NCBI RefSeq assembly: GCF_036227265.1
Contig: NZ_CP109446.1
Coordinates: 8,201,001-8,265,000, forward strand
Source of the DNA: Streptomyces sp. NBC_01476
Lineage (GTDB): Bacteria; Actinomycetota; Actinomycetes; Streptomycetales; Streptomycetaceae
DNA: 64,000 nucleotides
Reading direction: 5' to 3'
Shown here in pieces: positions 9,122 through 16,746 of this stretch. How positions within the stretch are numbered: position 1 is the first letter of the stretch; each line of letters opens with the position of its first letter. Under the pieces are notes generated by a model. It made no database searches and was not told the origin of the DNA. It saw only the letters and a list, made by a program, of their open reading frames with translations. The translations under genes were made by a program, and so were the position numbers.

Positions 9122-10150
9122 TCACTTGACCAGCGGAAGGTCGGTGAGCGAGCAGGTGCGGTCCTTCGGCGCCACGAAGTCCTTGACCGTCGCGCCGGTG
9201 ACGATGTCGCTCTTCACCACGTACTGCGCCGGGGCGCCGCCCTTCTTCGCGGCCTGCATGGCGGCGGCCACCGTCCAGCCGGTGCACTCCGGGTCGGTGT
9301 CGACCGTCGCGGTGACGGTGCCGCTGCGGACCGCGGTGATCGCCGACGAGTCGCCGTTCACCCCGGTGACGACGATGCCGCCCGGATCGGCGGCCGAGTA
9401 CACCTTCTTGCCCGCGGCGATGACAGCAGAGGAGACACCGAGCGCGGAGGCGTCGTTGTAGCTCCAGAAGCCGTCGATGTCGGGGTGGGCCGAGAGCAGG
9501 TCCTGCGCCAGCGAGGAGGCGCCGCTGCTGGTGTCCTGGGTGTTGTCCTGCTGGGTGACGACGGTCAGCCCGGCCTGCTTCGCCGCGGCGGTGAAGCACT
9601 TGGTCAGCGCCACGATCGAGGGGGCCGGCGGGCCGGAGATCACCGCGATCTTCCCGTGCGGCTTGTCCTTGGCGAACAAGGCGGCGAGCTGGTCCACGAC
9701 ACCGCCGCTCTTACAGGTGTTGACCTCCCACCACACCGCGGTGGTCACGCCCGACCCGGCGGAGTTGACGCCGACCACCGGGATGCCGGCGCCCTTGGCG
9801 TTGGCGTACACCCCGGCGATGGCGTTGTCGTCCAGTGCCCAGGCACCCAGCGCGCCGACCTGCTGGTCGATCATGGTCTGGACGTTGGACACCTGGGTGT
9901 CGGCCGACAGGTTGGCGTCGTAGACCTTGGCCTTCCAGCCGAGGCTGGACGCGGCTGCCTTGAAGCCGTCGGAGAGGTTCTTCTGGCCCTCCTGGGCCAT
10001 GACCGGCGAGGACAGTCCGACGGTCAGCCCGCCGCCGCTGCCCGAACCGCTCCCGGTCGAGCCGGAACCGCCGTTGCCGCACGCGGTGGCGACCGCCAGG
10101 GTGCCGGCCGCCAGGCCGGCGAAGGCGAGGCGCGAAACTCTGCTGTGCAT
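9122..10150 (-). CDS. ribose-type (CUT2) ABC transporter substrate-binding lipoprotein
   Basis: The 342-aa protein begins with a lipoprotein signal: a hydrophobic run and then the box VATAC with Cys24 as the lipidated residue, followed by a Gly/Ser-rich linker. The mature part has the periplasmic-binding-protein type I fold (GLTVGLSSPVMAQEGQKN, IPVVGVNSAGSG, HPDIDGFWSYNDASALGVSS, GIVVTGVNGDSSAITAVRSG). It would deliver the ligand to the permease and ATPase encoded at 10577-13212. CUT2 receptors usually bind monosaccharides, but family members bind other small rings, and the linked oxygenase genes suggest the ligand may be a non-sugar or a glycoside. Extra cysteines in the mature protein are uncommon for this family. 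Confidence 0.88.
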   Translation of the reverse strand: MHSRVSRLAFAGLAAGTLAVATACGNGGSGSTGSGSGSGGGLTVGLSSPVMAQEGQKNLSDGFKAAASSLGWKAKVYDANLSADTQVSNVQTMIDQQVGALGAWALDDNAIAGVYANAKGAGIPVVGVNSAGSGVTTAVWWEVNTCKSGGVVDQLAALFAKDKPHGKIAVISGPPAPSIVALTKCFTAAAKQAGLTVVTQQDNTQDTSSGASSLAQDLLSAHPDIDGFWSYNDASALGVSSAVIAAGKKVYSAADPGGIVVTGVNGDSSAITAVRSGTVTATVDTDPECTGWTVAAAMQAAKKGGAPAQYVVKSDIVTGATVKDFVAPKDRTCSLTDLPLVK

Positions 10151-10185
10151 GGTGTACGTCCCATCCGATGAGGGTGTCGAGGGTC

Positions 10186-10207
10186 GGGGGTGGGGGGTGG
10201 GGGTGGG
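10186..10207 (+). other. four-tract G-quadruplex motif
   Basis: The plus strand carries runs of 5, 6, 5 and 3 guanines separated by single thymines. This is a canonical intramolecular G-quadruplex pattern with the shortest possible loops. It lies between the ferredoxin stop and the start of the binding-protein gene. The plus strand is the template for these leftward genes, so the RNA would be C-rich. A fold could pause polymerase between the two cistrons; that effect is inference. Confidence 0.6.
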
Positions 10208-10223
10208 CTCGTAGGGGAGGGGG

Positions 10224-10580
10224 TCAGGCGCGCGACCGGGCGATCACACAGCGCCCGGCGGCCGAGACCAGGACCTGGCCCTGCTCGACGCGCACCGGGT
10301 AGGTGCCGACCGGGTCAAGGGCGGGCGCGGTGAGGGCCTCACCGGTGCGGACGGAGAAGGTGGCGAAGTGGAGTTCGCACTCGATCCGGTCACCGTCGAG
10401 ATAGCCGTCGGACAGCGAGTACTCGGAGTGGGTGCAGGTGTCGTCGATGGCGAAGAACGCGCCGTCCACGTTGAAGACCGCGATGGGCGGGCAGACCCCC
10501 GGCACCTTGATGCCCTCGCCCGGCGCGAGGTCGTCCTGCCGGCAGACCACGGTCCACTCCGGCTGCCCGGACGCGCTCAC
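10224..10580 (-). CDS. Rieske-type [2Fe-2S] ferredoxin
   Basis: The GTG at 10580 overlaps the permease stop in a GTGA arrangement and yields a 118-aa protein, the usual size of dioxygenase ferredoxins. The cluster ligands are Cys49-x-His51 and Cys68-x2-His71, within DDTCTHSEYSLSDGYLDGDR and ECELHFATFSVRTG. The sequence matches BphA3/TodB-type ferredoxins that pass electrons from the FAD reductase (4889-6142) to the terminal oxygenase (6738-8108). Unusually, it is encoded between the permease and the binding-protein genes of the ABC importer rather than beside the oxygenase, binding the two activities into one transcription unit. Confidence 0.9.
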   Translation of the reverse strand: MSASGQPEWTVVCRQDDLAPGEGIKVPGVCPPIAVFNVDGAFFAIDDTCTHSEYSLSDGYLDGDRIECELHFATFSVRTGEALTAPALDPVGTYPVRVEQGQVLVSAAGRCVIARSRA

Positions 10581-11641
10581 CGCGCCTCCTTGATCAGGGG
10601 CACGGCCGCCTCGGGCCGGCGGCGGCGCCGGCTCTGCCAGCGGGCCGCGCCCAGGCCGACCGCGAGGATCAGCAGCAGACCGTTGACCGCCTGCCGCCAG
10701 AAGCTGGAGATGTCGGCCAGCGTCATGATGTTCTGCACCACGCCGAGGAAGAGGACGCCCAGCACCGTCCCCCAGATGCTGCCCTTGCCGCCGCTGAAGG
10801 AGGTGCCGCCGATCAGGACCGCGGCGAGCACGCCGTTGAGCAGTGAGGGGTCGATCTGCGGCGAGGCGCCGGTGAGCCGGCCGACCTGGACGACGCTGCC
10901 GATGCCGGCGCCGAGACCGGCCAGGGTGTAGACGATCGCGGTGGTGTTCTTGACGTTGATGCCGTTGAGCCGGGCCGCCTCCGCGTTCGATCCGACCGCG
11001 AACACCGAGCGGCCGAAGCGGGTGTAGCCGAGCACGCCGGCGGCAAGCAGGACCAGCACCACGTCGAAGATCAGGATGACCGGCACCGATCCCACGTCGC
11101 CGGTGGCGAAGGTGTGCACCGGCCCGAAGTGCGGCTTGGCGAAGACATTGACCGTGGAGCCGTTGTGCACCACCAGCGCCAGGCTCGCCGCGATGGACGC
11201 CATGCCCAGCGTGACCACCAGGAAGGAGATCTTCAGCCGGGAGATCAGCACACCGTTGACGACGCCGAGTCCCGCGCCGACGACCAGGGTGCCGAGCACA
11301 CACACGGCGGTCGGCGCCCCGGAGTCCAGCAGCAGGCCGAGGCCCATGCCGGCCGCCGCGGTCATCGAGACCACGGACAGGTCGATGCCGCCGGCGATGA
11401 TGACGAAGGTGGAGCCGATCCCCAGCGACATGGCGACGCTGTTGGCGCCCACGATGTTCATCAGATTGGGCCAGGTGAAGAAGGCCGGCTGGGCGATCGA
11501 GGAGACCACGACCAGGACGATCAGGGCGACGAGGACACCACCGGTGTCACCCAGCCGCGGACGCGGCAGCGGCAGGTGCCGCGGTGCCCGCTCACCGGGC
11601 CCGGCGCTGGAGGGTTCAGCCTGCTGGTGAAGAGCTGTCAT
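10577..11641 (-). CDS. ribose-type (CUT2) ABC transporter permease
   Basis: The ATG at 11641 is preceded by AGGA at good spacing and gives 354 aa; the frame further upstream overlaps the ATPase stop region and is unlikely to be used. The protein is highly hydrophobic with about eight to ten membrane segments and carries the family patterns SVAMSLGIGSTFVIIAGGID, NGINVKNTTAIVYTLAG and GGTSFSGGKGSIWGTVLGVL. Its partners are the upstream ATPase gene and the downstream lipoprotein gene. The permease normally homodimerises. Confidence 0.9.
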   Translation of the reverse strand: MTALHQQAEPSSAGPGERAPRHLPLPRPRLGDTGGVLVALIVLVVVSSIAQPAFFTWPNLMNIVGANSVAMSLGIGSTFVIIAGGIDLSVVSMTAAAGMGLGLLLDSGAPTAVCVLGTLVVGAGLGVVNGVLISRLKISFLVVTLGMASIAASLALVVHNGSTVNVFAKPHFGPVHTFATGDVGSVPVILIFDVVLVLLAAGVLGYTRFGRSVFAVGSNAEAARLNGINVKNTTAIVYTLAGLGAGIGSVVQVGRLTGASPQIDPSLLNGVLAAVLIGGTSFSGGKGSIWGTVLGVLFLGVVQNIMTLADISSFWRQAVNGLLLILAVGLGAARWQSRRRRRPEAAVPLIKEAR

Positions 11642-11673
11642 GTCGGTTCCTGTCAGGTGAGGGTGGCGTGACG

Positions 11674-13212
11674 TCAGGCGGCTTTCCGCTGGGGTCTGCC
11701 GGTGACCATGGCGCGGTTGACCGCTTCCTCGGTGATCTCCGGCCCGGTGAACTCCGCGACGACCGCGCCCTCGTACATCGCCAGCACCCGGTCGCACACC
11801 CCGCACAGTTCGTTCAGCTCCGACGAGATGAAGACCACGCCCGCGCCCCGGGCGGTCTGTTCGCGCAGCAGGCCGTAGATGGCGCTCCTGGAGCCGACGT
11901 CGATGCCCCGGGTCGGCTCGCTGAGCACGTAGACGGGGAGGTTCAGGTCGAAGAGCCGGCCGACGGTGATCTTCTGCTGGTTGCCGCCGGACAGCGCCAG
12001 CACCGGCAGGTGCGCGGAGGCGGTACGGACGCCGTAGCGGCGCAGCGCCGCCACCACCCGGCCGGTCTCGGTCCGCGGCCTGCGGATGCCGTACCGGAAG
12101 ACGTGCTGGGGCCAGGCGAGGGCGAAGTTCTCGGTGACCGACCGCTCCAGCAGCAGGGACTTGGCCTTGCGGTCCTCGGGGACGAATCCGAGGCCGTCGC
12201 GGAGCACCGCCCCCGGCCGGCCGAGCCGGACCGTGCGGCCGGTGACCTCCACCCGCCCCCTGGCCGGCACGGCGCCGGCCAGCGCGTGGCCGAGGGTCTC
12301 CTTGCCGGAGCCCGACAGGCCGGCCACACCGACGATCTCGCCGGCCCGCACGGTGAGGTCGACCCGGCGGAGCCCGTGGGCGGGCGCGGTCAGGCCGACA
12401 GCGGTCAGCGCGGCCGGCGAACCGTCCAGCGAGTGGGATCGGCGCCCGTAGTAGTCGCCCAGTTCACGCCCCACCATGAGGCGGACCAGTTCCTCCTCCG
12501 GGGTGTCCGGGATGCCGACGGTGGCGACGATCCGGCCGTCGCGCAGGACGGCGGCACGGGAGGCGGCCCGGTAGATCTCGTTCATCCGGTGCGTGATCAT
12601 CACCACCGCGGTGCCGGACCGGCGCCGCTGCTCGACGAGTTCGAGCAGCCGGTCGGCGGCGTGCTCGGAGAGCGAGCTGGTGGCCTCGTCCAGGATCAGC
12701 ACCCTGGGGTCGGTGGCCAGCGCGCGGGCGATCTCCACCTGTTGCTGCGCCTCGATCGGCAGGTCCGCGACCCGCGCACGGGGGTCGAGCGGCATCCCGT
12801 ACGTCTCCAGCAGGTCCGCCGCGGCCGACCGCAGCCGCCGCCACGACACCGCCAGCCGGCCGGACACCGGCAGCCGGCCCAGGAAGACGTTCTCGGCGAC
12901 CGTGAGGTCACCGGCCAGCGTCAGCTCCTGGCTGATCAGCGCGATCCCGTGCGCGCGGGCGGCCTTCGCGTCCGGAATACGGGTCCGCCGGCCGTCCAGC
13001 AGTATCCGTCCCGCGTCGGGATGGAGCATTCCGCCGAGGATCCGGGCGAGCGTCGACTTTCCCGAACCATTCTCGCCGGTAAGTGCGGTGACGGTGCCGG
13101 CATGAAATTCCGCAGTGGCGTCCTGTAGTACGACAGCGGCGCCGAACCGCTTCGTGATTCCCTCGGCCCGCAGCAGGGGCACCGGGCTGACCTGCTCGTT
13201 TCCCGATTTCAT
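11674..13212 (-). CDS. ribose-type (CUT2) ABC transporter ATPase with two nucleotide-binding domains
   Basis: The ATG at 13212 gives 512 aa, the usual length for RbsA-like tandem ATPases; its ribosome site is weak, so a slightly later start is possible. Domain one has the Walker A motif GENGSGKST and LILDEATSSLS as Walker B. Domain two has GLSGSGKET, the signature LSGGNQQK and the segment VYVLSEPTRGIDVGSRSAIY. In that second Walker B the usual Asp before Glu is Ser (LSEP instead of LDEP), which suggests that the site may be weak in hydrolysis. This is the first gene of the leftward import and oxidation gene set, so the promoter is expected in 13213-13268. Confidence 0.9.
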   Translation of the reverse strand: MKSGNEQVSPVPLLRAEGITKRFGAAVVLQDATAEFHAGTVTALTGENGSGKSTLARILGGMLHPDAGRILLDGRRTRIPDAKAARAHGIALISQELTLAGDLTVAENVFLGRLPVSGRLAVSWRRLRSAAADLLETYGMPLDPRARVADLPIEAQQQVEIARALATDPRVLILDEATSSLSEHAADRLLELVEQRRRSGTAVVMITHRMNEIYRAASRAAVLRDGRIVATVGIPDTPEEELVRLMVGRELGDYYGRRSHSLDGSPAALTAVGLTAPAHGLRRVDLTVRAGEIVGVAGLSGSGKETLGHALAGAVPARGRVEVTGRTVRLGRPGAVLRDGLGFVPEDRKAKSLLLERSVTENFALAWPQHVFRYGIRRPRTETGRVVAALRRYGVRTASAHLPVLALSGGNQQKITVGRLFDLNLPVYVLSEPTRGIDVGSRSAIYGLLREQTARGAGVVFISSELNELCGVCDRVLAMYEGAVVAEFTGPEITEEAVNRAMVTGRPQRKAA

Positions 13213-13268
13213 AGCCGAGAGACTAGGCCGCGCGAAGTCGCCGCAACCATCCCCGCAGAGCGGCAAAA

Positions 13269-13298
13269 CGGCGCCTCCCTAATTTTAGGGAGGCGCCG
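13269..13298 (-). terminator. rho-independent terminator after the methyltransferase gene
   Basis: Two 13-base perfectly complementary arms (13269-13281 and 13286-13298) flank a 4-base loop. On the minus strand the hairpin is followed by TTTT. It lies 135 bases past the stop of the leftward methyltransferase gene and about 57 bases upstream of the ABC ATPase start, so it insulates the two leftward units. A second role as an operator for the ATPase promoter cannot be excluded. Confidence 0.75.
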
Positions 13299-13432
13299 TA
13301 ATGAGGTCGCCACAAGGGTTTCCGGCGGGTTATGGAATTGTTTCGGAATTCCGCGCGGTGTTTCTGCGGCGAGTCGGAACGCACCAGTCGGCGGCACCGG
13401 GCGCGCCGACACCGCCGACACCGGCGGAGCGC

Positions 13433-14248
13433 TCAGGGCTTGCGGGCGACCGCTCCGTACATCGCGATCTGCTCGTCCCTGACCTCCGGGTCGACCGCGC
13501 CGTCCGGGCGCCAGCGGTGGACCTGGACGACGCCGGGCTCCACCAGTTCCAGCCCCTCGAAGTACTCCTGCGCCTCGGGGAGGTGACGCAGCCGCATCGG
13601 CATACCCCGGGCGGCGTACTCGCGGCCCACCCGGCCCACCTCTTCCGGCGCGAAGTCGGCGGTGCCGATGGACATCGCCAGATAGCTGCCGGACGGCAGC
13701 GGCTCCAGAAGGCGCCGGACGATGCCCAGCGGGTCGTCCTCGTCCATCAGCAGGTGCACGATCGCGATGAACGTCAGCGCGACCGGCTTGCCGAGGTCGA
13801 TGGTCTCGCGGAACTGCGGCGAGCCGAGGATGGCGGCCGGGTCCCGCATGTCCGCCTCGATGTACTCGGTGCGCCCCTCCGGAGTGCTGGAGGACAGGCC
13901 CTCCGACAAGGTGAGGACGATCGGGTCGTTGTCCACGTAGACCACCCGGGACGCCGGGTCCACCGCCTGGGCGACCTCGTGCACGTTCGGCCGGGTGGGT
14001 ATGCCGGTACCGATGTCGACGAACTGGCGGATCCCGGCCTCCTGGGCCAGGTAGCGGGTGACCCGGTGCATGAACTTCCGGTTCTCCAGCATGTGCGGCA
14101 CGATGGCGGGCCACACCTCCACCATGGCGTCGCCCGCTTCCTTGTCGGGCGGGTAGTAGTCCTTGCCACCAAGGATGTAGTCGTACACCCGCGCCGGATG
14201 CGGGTTCTTGGTGTCGATACGGTCGGCCGGCCAGCCGTTCTCGGGCAC
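13433..14248 (-). CDS. DUF574/PF04672-type S-adenosylmethionine-dependent methyltransferase
   Basis: This 271-aa protein matches the actinobacterial SAM-methyltransferase family (PF04672). Features are the N-terminal DTKNPHPARVYDYILGGKDY, the SAM-binding FVDIGTGIPTRPNVHEVAQ, VVYVDNDPIVLTLSEGL and the ALTFIAIVHLLMDEDDP region. The substrate of the family is not established. It sits downstream of DUF397 and XRE genes on the same strand, a neighbourhood repeated many times in Streptomyces chromosomes. A strong terminator follows at 13269-13298. Confidence 0.88.
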   Translation of the reverse strand: MPENGWPADRIDTKNPHPARVYDYILGGKDYYPPDKEAGDAMVEVWPAIVPHMLENRKFMHRVTRYLAQEAGIRQFVDIGTGIPTRPNVHEVAQAVDPASRVVYVDNDPIVLTLSEGLSSSTPEGRTEYIEADMRDPAAILGSPQFRETIDLGKPVALTFIAIVHLLMDEDDPLGIVRRLLEPLPSGSYLAMSIGTADFAPEEVGRVGREYAARGMPMRLRHLPEAQEYFEGLELVEPGVVQVHRWRPDGAVDPEVRDEQIAMYGAVARKP

Positions 14249-14296
14249 GGGGTCCTCCGGGGTCCTCGTTGTGTGCGCCGCTCTCGCGGCCTTACG

Positions 14297-14536
14297 TCAC
14301 TGCTGGAGCAGGAAGTCGGCGTCGCCGGCCTTGGTGCCGTTGATGAAGCTCTCGATCTCCCGGCGGTTGTAGATCAACGCGGGTCCGCCGGGGTCCGTGG
14401 ACTGGCGCAGCGCGACCCGTCCGTCGGGCAGCTTCATCGCTTCGACGCACGCTCCGCCGGCGTCGTCGCTCCACGGCTTGCGCCAGCCGTGGGCTCCGAG
14501 GTCGGCGGCACTCATGCCGTTGCGAATGTGATCCAC
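14297..14536 (-). CDS. DUF397 protein
   Basis: The GTG at 14536 is preceded by AAGGAG at seven bases, and that site lies inside the last codons of the XRE gene. The resulting 79-aa protein is typical in size for DUF397. It has the family pattern GWRKPWSDDAGGACVEAMKL, then VALRQSTDPGGPALIYNRRE and a final SFINGTKAGDADFLLQ. DUF397 proteins are small partners of XRE/DUF5753 regulators in Streptomyces; some such pairs behave like regulator-antagonist pairs. The close overlap with the XRE gene supports co-expression and a shared function. Confidence 0.85.
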   Translation of the reverse strand: MDHIRNGMSAADLGAHGWRKPWSDDAGGACVEAMKLPDGRVALRQSTDPGGPALIYNRREIESFINGTKAGDADFLLQQ

Positions 14537-14537
14537 G

Positions 14538-15419
14538 TCAGAGCTCCTTGCGTAGGGCACTCAGGAGTGCCTTGGTCTTCTTCTCGCTCGCCGCCTGAGC
14601 GGCGAGCCGGTCCATCGCTTCCCGGTACACGGCCACGTCGTCCTGTTTGTCGAGATAGGTCGAGCCGATCAGACCGCCCAGGTAGACCACGTCCGGCAAC
14701 TCCGTGGCCTCGAACCTGAAGAGCTGGAAGGCGCCGGCCCGGGTCGCCGGATGCGGCCCGTTGGCGAACGGCATCATCTGCACCCGGACATGCGGCAGCG
14801 CGCCGATCTCCAGCAGATGGTCGATCTGCGCGCGCATCACCTTGTCCCCGCCGACCGGCCAGTGCAGGACCGTCTCGTCCAGCACCGCCCACAGCAGCGG
14901 CGGCTGCCGGCGGGTGAGGATCTGCTGCCGCTCAAGCCGCAGCGCGACCCGCCGGTCGATCTCCTCCGCCGGGGCCTGCGGACTGCCGGAGGTGAGCAGC
15001 GCCCGGGCGTACTCCTCGGTCTGCAGCAGCCCGGGGATGAACTGCGCCTCGTAGGCGCGGATGGTGACAGCCGCCTGCTCCAGGCTGAGGTAGGCGCCGA
15101 ACCAGTCCGGCATCACATCACGGTAGGTGTGCCACCAGCCGTGCTTGTTGGCCTCACGGGCGAGTTCGAGGAAGGTCTCGATCTCGCCCGCGTCCTTGAT
15201 GCCGTACGTGCGCAGCAGCCTTTCGACGTCGGACAGGCGCAGCCGGGCGACCTTGGCCTGCTCCATCCTGCGGATCGTCGAGTGGCTCATCCCGATGGTC
15301 TCGCCGGCCTCTTCGAAGGTCACGCCGGCGCGTGTTCTCAACTCCTCCAGCTGACGCCCGAGGATCATCCGCAGCACCGTCGGGGGACCGCCACCCCACC
15401 CGTTGTCGATGGCCGCCAT
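14538..15419 (-). CDS. XRE-family regulator with DUF5753 C-terminal domain
   Basis: The ATG at 15419 has GGGAGG six bases upstream and gives 293 aa. An N-terminal XRE helix-turn-helix lies at roughly residues 15-75 (RMILGRQLEELRTRAGVTFE, GMSHSTIRRMEQAKVARLRL). The rest is a DUF5753 domain (WWHTYRDVMPDWFGAYLSLE, FIPGLLQTEEYARALL, WPVGGDKVMRAQIDHLLE). This architecture is the standard Streptomyces XRE type found next to DUF397. The upstream region has two direct repeats 21 bp apart that are candidate binding sites. It is divergent from an ATPase-fold gene. Confidence 0.9.
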   Translation of the reverse strand: MAAIDNGWGGGPPTVLRMILGRQLEELRTRAGVTFEEAGETIGMSHSTIRRMEQAKVARLRLSDVERLLRTYGIKDAGEIETFLELAREANKHGWWHTYRDVMPDWFGAYLSLEQAAVTIRAYEAQFIPGLLQTEEYARALLTSGSPQAPAEEIDRRVALRLERQQILTRRQPPLLWAVLDETVLHWPVGGDKVMRAQIDHLLEIGALPHVRVQMMPFANGPHPATRAGAFQLFRFEATELPDVVYLGGLIGSTYLDKQDDVAVYREAMDRLAAQAASEKKTKALLSALRKEL

Positions 15420-15497
15420 GAAGTACCTCCCCGTGCGAAAAATGCGTGCCCGCCGCAGTGTGCCATGTTGCCCCGCTGTGCAGTCTGTCAGCGACTC

Positions 15498-15531
15498 AGA
15501 TTGCGAATTGCACTTTACAGCTTGCGAGTTG
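15498..15531. promoter_or_regulatory. two 13-bp direct repeats, candidate XRE operator
   Basis: The words at 15498-15510 (AGATTGCGAATTG) and 15519-15531 (AGCTTGCGAGTTG) match at 11 of 13 positions and start exactly 21 bp apart, two turns of DNA. They are AT-richer than their surroundings and lie in the divergent promoter region 79 bp upstream of the XRE start. The spacing suggests dimeric binding on one face. Binding by the adjacent XRE protein is inference. Confidence 0.5.
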
Positions 15532-15731
15532 GGGGTCACAGCAGCATAGTGGGGATGACAGCGCAGCCGTCGCGACGCGATGACTACGTTGTCATGAACC
15601 CCCTCCGCGCGTCCGGTCGCCAACGGCAGTCGTCACCGCTGAGGACCGAGCAGGCGGCTGCGCCGACCGGACCCACCGGGCGCGCGACCGCCACCCCCCA
15701 GACGCGGCCATCAACGAGAGGCGACGTCCCC

Positions 15732-16205
15732 ATGGCTCCCTTATCGGGTACAGCTCCCGTGACCGTCTCCCCGTCCCCCGCCGCGGCCGGCGGGCAGCCG
15801 CACACCGCCTTCCGCGTCCCCGCGCACCCGACCGCCGTCCGCACCGTCCGCCGCGCGGCGCGCGTCGAACTGCGCGGCTGGGGCGTACCGGACGCGGTGT
15901 GCGACGACGTCGAGCTGATCATCTCCGAACTGGTGACCAACGCCATCGTGCACACCGTCAGTGACAGCGTCACCTGCCGGCTGCGCGGCGGACCGGAGAT
16001 CCGCGTGGAGGTCGGCTCCGAAGGACGCGCCGGGACCCAGGGCGACGCCCGGCCGCCCGGCGAGGGCGGCCGGGGGCTGGTCGTCGTCGAAGCGCTGAGC
16101 ACGTCCTGGGGGATCGACGTCGCCACGCCCGGGGCCGGGTGGACCGCCTGGGCCACGGTGACCGTATCCGCCCCGGCGGCCCGGCACGGAGAGGACCCGC
16201 GATGA
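15732..16205 (+). CDS. ATP-binding protein of the anti-sigma/HATPase_c_2 type
   Basis: The ATG at 15732 gives 157 aa; the frame is open further upstream, so the start is uncertain. After a Pro/Ala-rich leader come the landmarks of the GHKL-type small kinases used as anti-sigma factors in actinobacteria: VRTVRRAARVELRGWGVPDA, the N-box in ELIISELVTNAIVHT, and the G-box in PPGEGGRGLVVVEALSTSWG. These proteins usually bind a regulator or sigma factor. It is divergent from the XRE gene and overlaps the next gene by ATGA. Confidence 0.82.
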   Translation: MAPLSGTAPVTVSPSPAAAGGQPHTAFRVPAHPTAVRTVRRAARVELRGWGVPDAVCDDVELIISELVTNAIVHTVSDSVTCRLRGGPEIRVEVGSEGRAGTQGDARPPGEGGRGLVVVEALSTSWGIDVATPGAGWTAWATVTVSAPAARHGEDPR

Positions 16206-16684
16206 CCGCCTCCCCCTCCTCCCCCTCCTCCGGCCGCCGGATGAAGCTCCGCCGATGGGGCTCCCACCCCTACCTGGCGGCAGCGCGTACGGGGGAGGAG
16301 CCGGCCGCGCGGCACGGTATCCGCGTGCCGTCCGCGCCCACCTTCTCGGCCGGCCTCGGATGCGATGTCGTCGAGACCTCCGCCGAGCACGGCATGCGGA
16401 TCCTCGATCGGCTGCCGAGTTCCGGCTGCATCCTCGCGGACGGCAAGCGGTGGCTGTGGATCGTGCCCAGCGGCTCCGACGTCGGCGTCACCTGGCCGCC
16501 CAACTCCCGCTACCTGATCGAGGCAGCCGTCCTCGTCCCGTACTACGGGCCGCGGTCGAAGGAGGCGGACGGCCACAGCGTCATCCACTGGCCGGACCGG
16601 GCCGCGCCGTACACGCACCCGATCCTGCTCTACTTCGCGGCCTGCGGCATCGCCGGGATCCGGCCCGCGATGAGCGTCACGTAG
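16202..16684 (+). CDS. conserved hypothetical protein, partner of the ATPase-fold gene
   Basis: This 160-aa protein starts with an ATGA overlap with the upstream ATPase-fold gene, so the two are co-translated. No family could be named with certainty. It is soluble, with a basic Ser/Pro-rich start (residues 1-20) and a compact core including GLGCDVVETSAEHGMRILDR, RWLWIVPSGSDVGVTWPPNS and THPILLYFAACGIAG. Proteins of this appearance are frequent beside XRE/ATPase pairs in Streptomyces. Function is unknown. Confidence 0.7.
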   Translation: MTASPSSPSSGRRMKLRRWGSHPYLAAARTGEEPAARHGIRVPSAPTFSAGLGCDVVETSAEHGMRILDRLPSSGCILADGKRWLWIVPSGSDVGVTWPPNSRYLIEAAVLVPYYGPRSKEADGHSVIHWPDRAAPYTHPILLYFAACGIAGIRPAMSVT

Positions 16685-16746
16685 CCGGGCCACGCCCGGC
16701 CGTCACGTAGCCGGCCGCGCCCGGCCCCCCGCATCACACCCCTGCA

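Noticed and set aside
8276..10171. A 631-codon plus-strand frame opposite hydrolase and binding-protein genes
   Set aside because: It spans two well-supported genes in antisense and lacks any domain signature.
10181..10223. G-rich tract considered as a ribosome-binding or terminator element
   Set aside because: The G runs are on the non-transcribed sense for the plus strand and C-rich in the RNA; there is no hairpin.
13269..13298. The strong hairpin read as an operator of the ABC operon
   Set aside because: The following T run on the minus strand and its place after the methyltransferase gene fit a terminator better; an operator role is not excluded.
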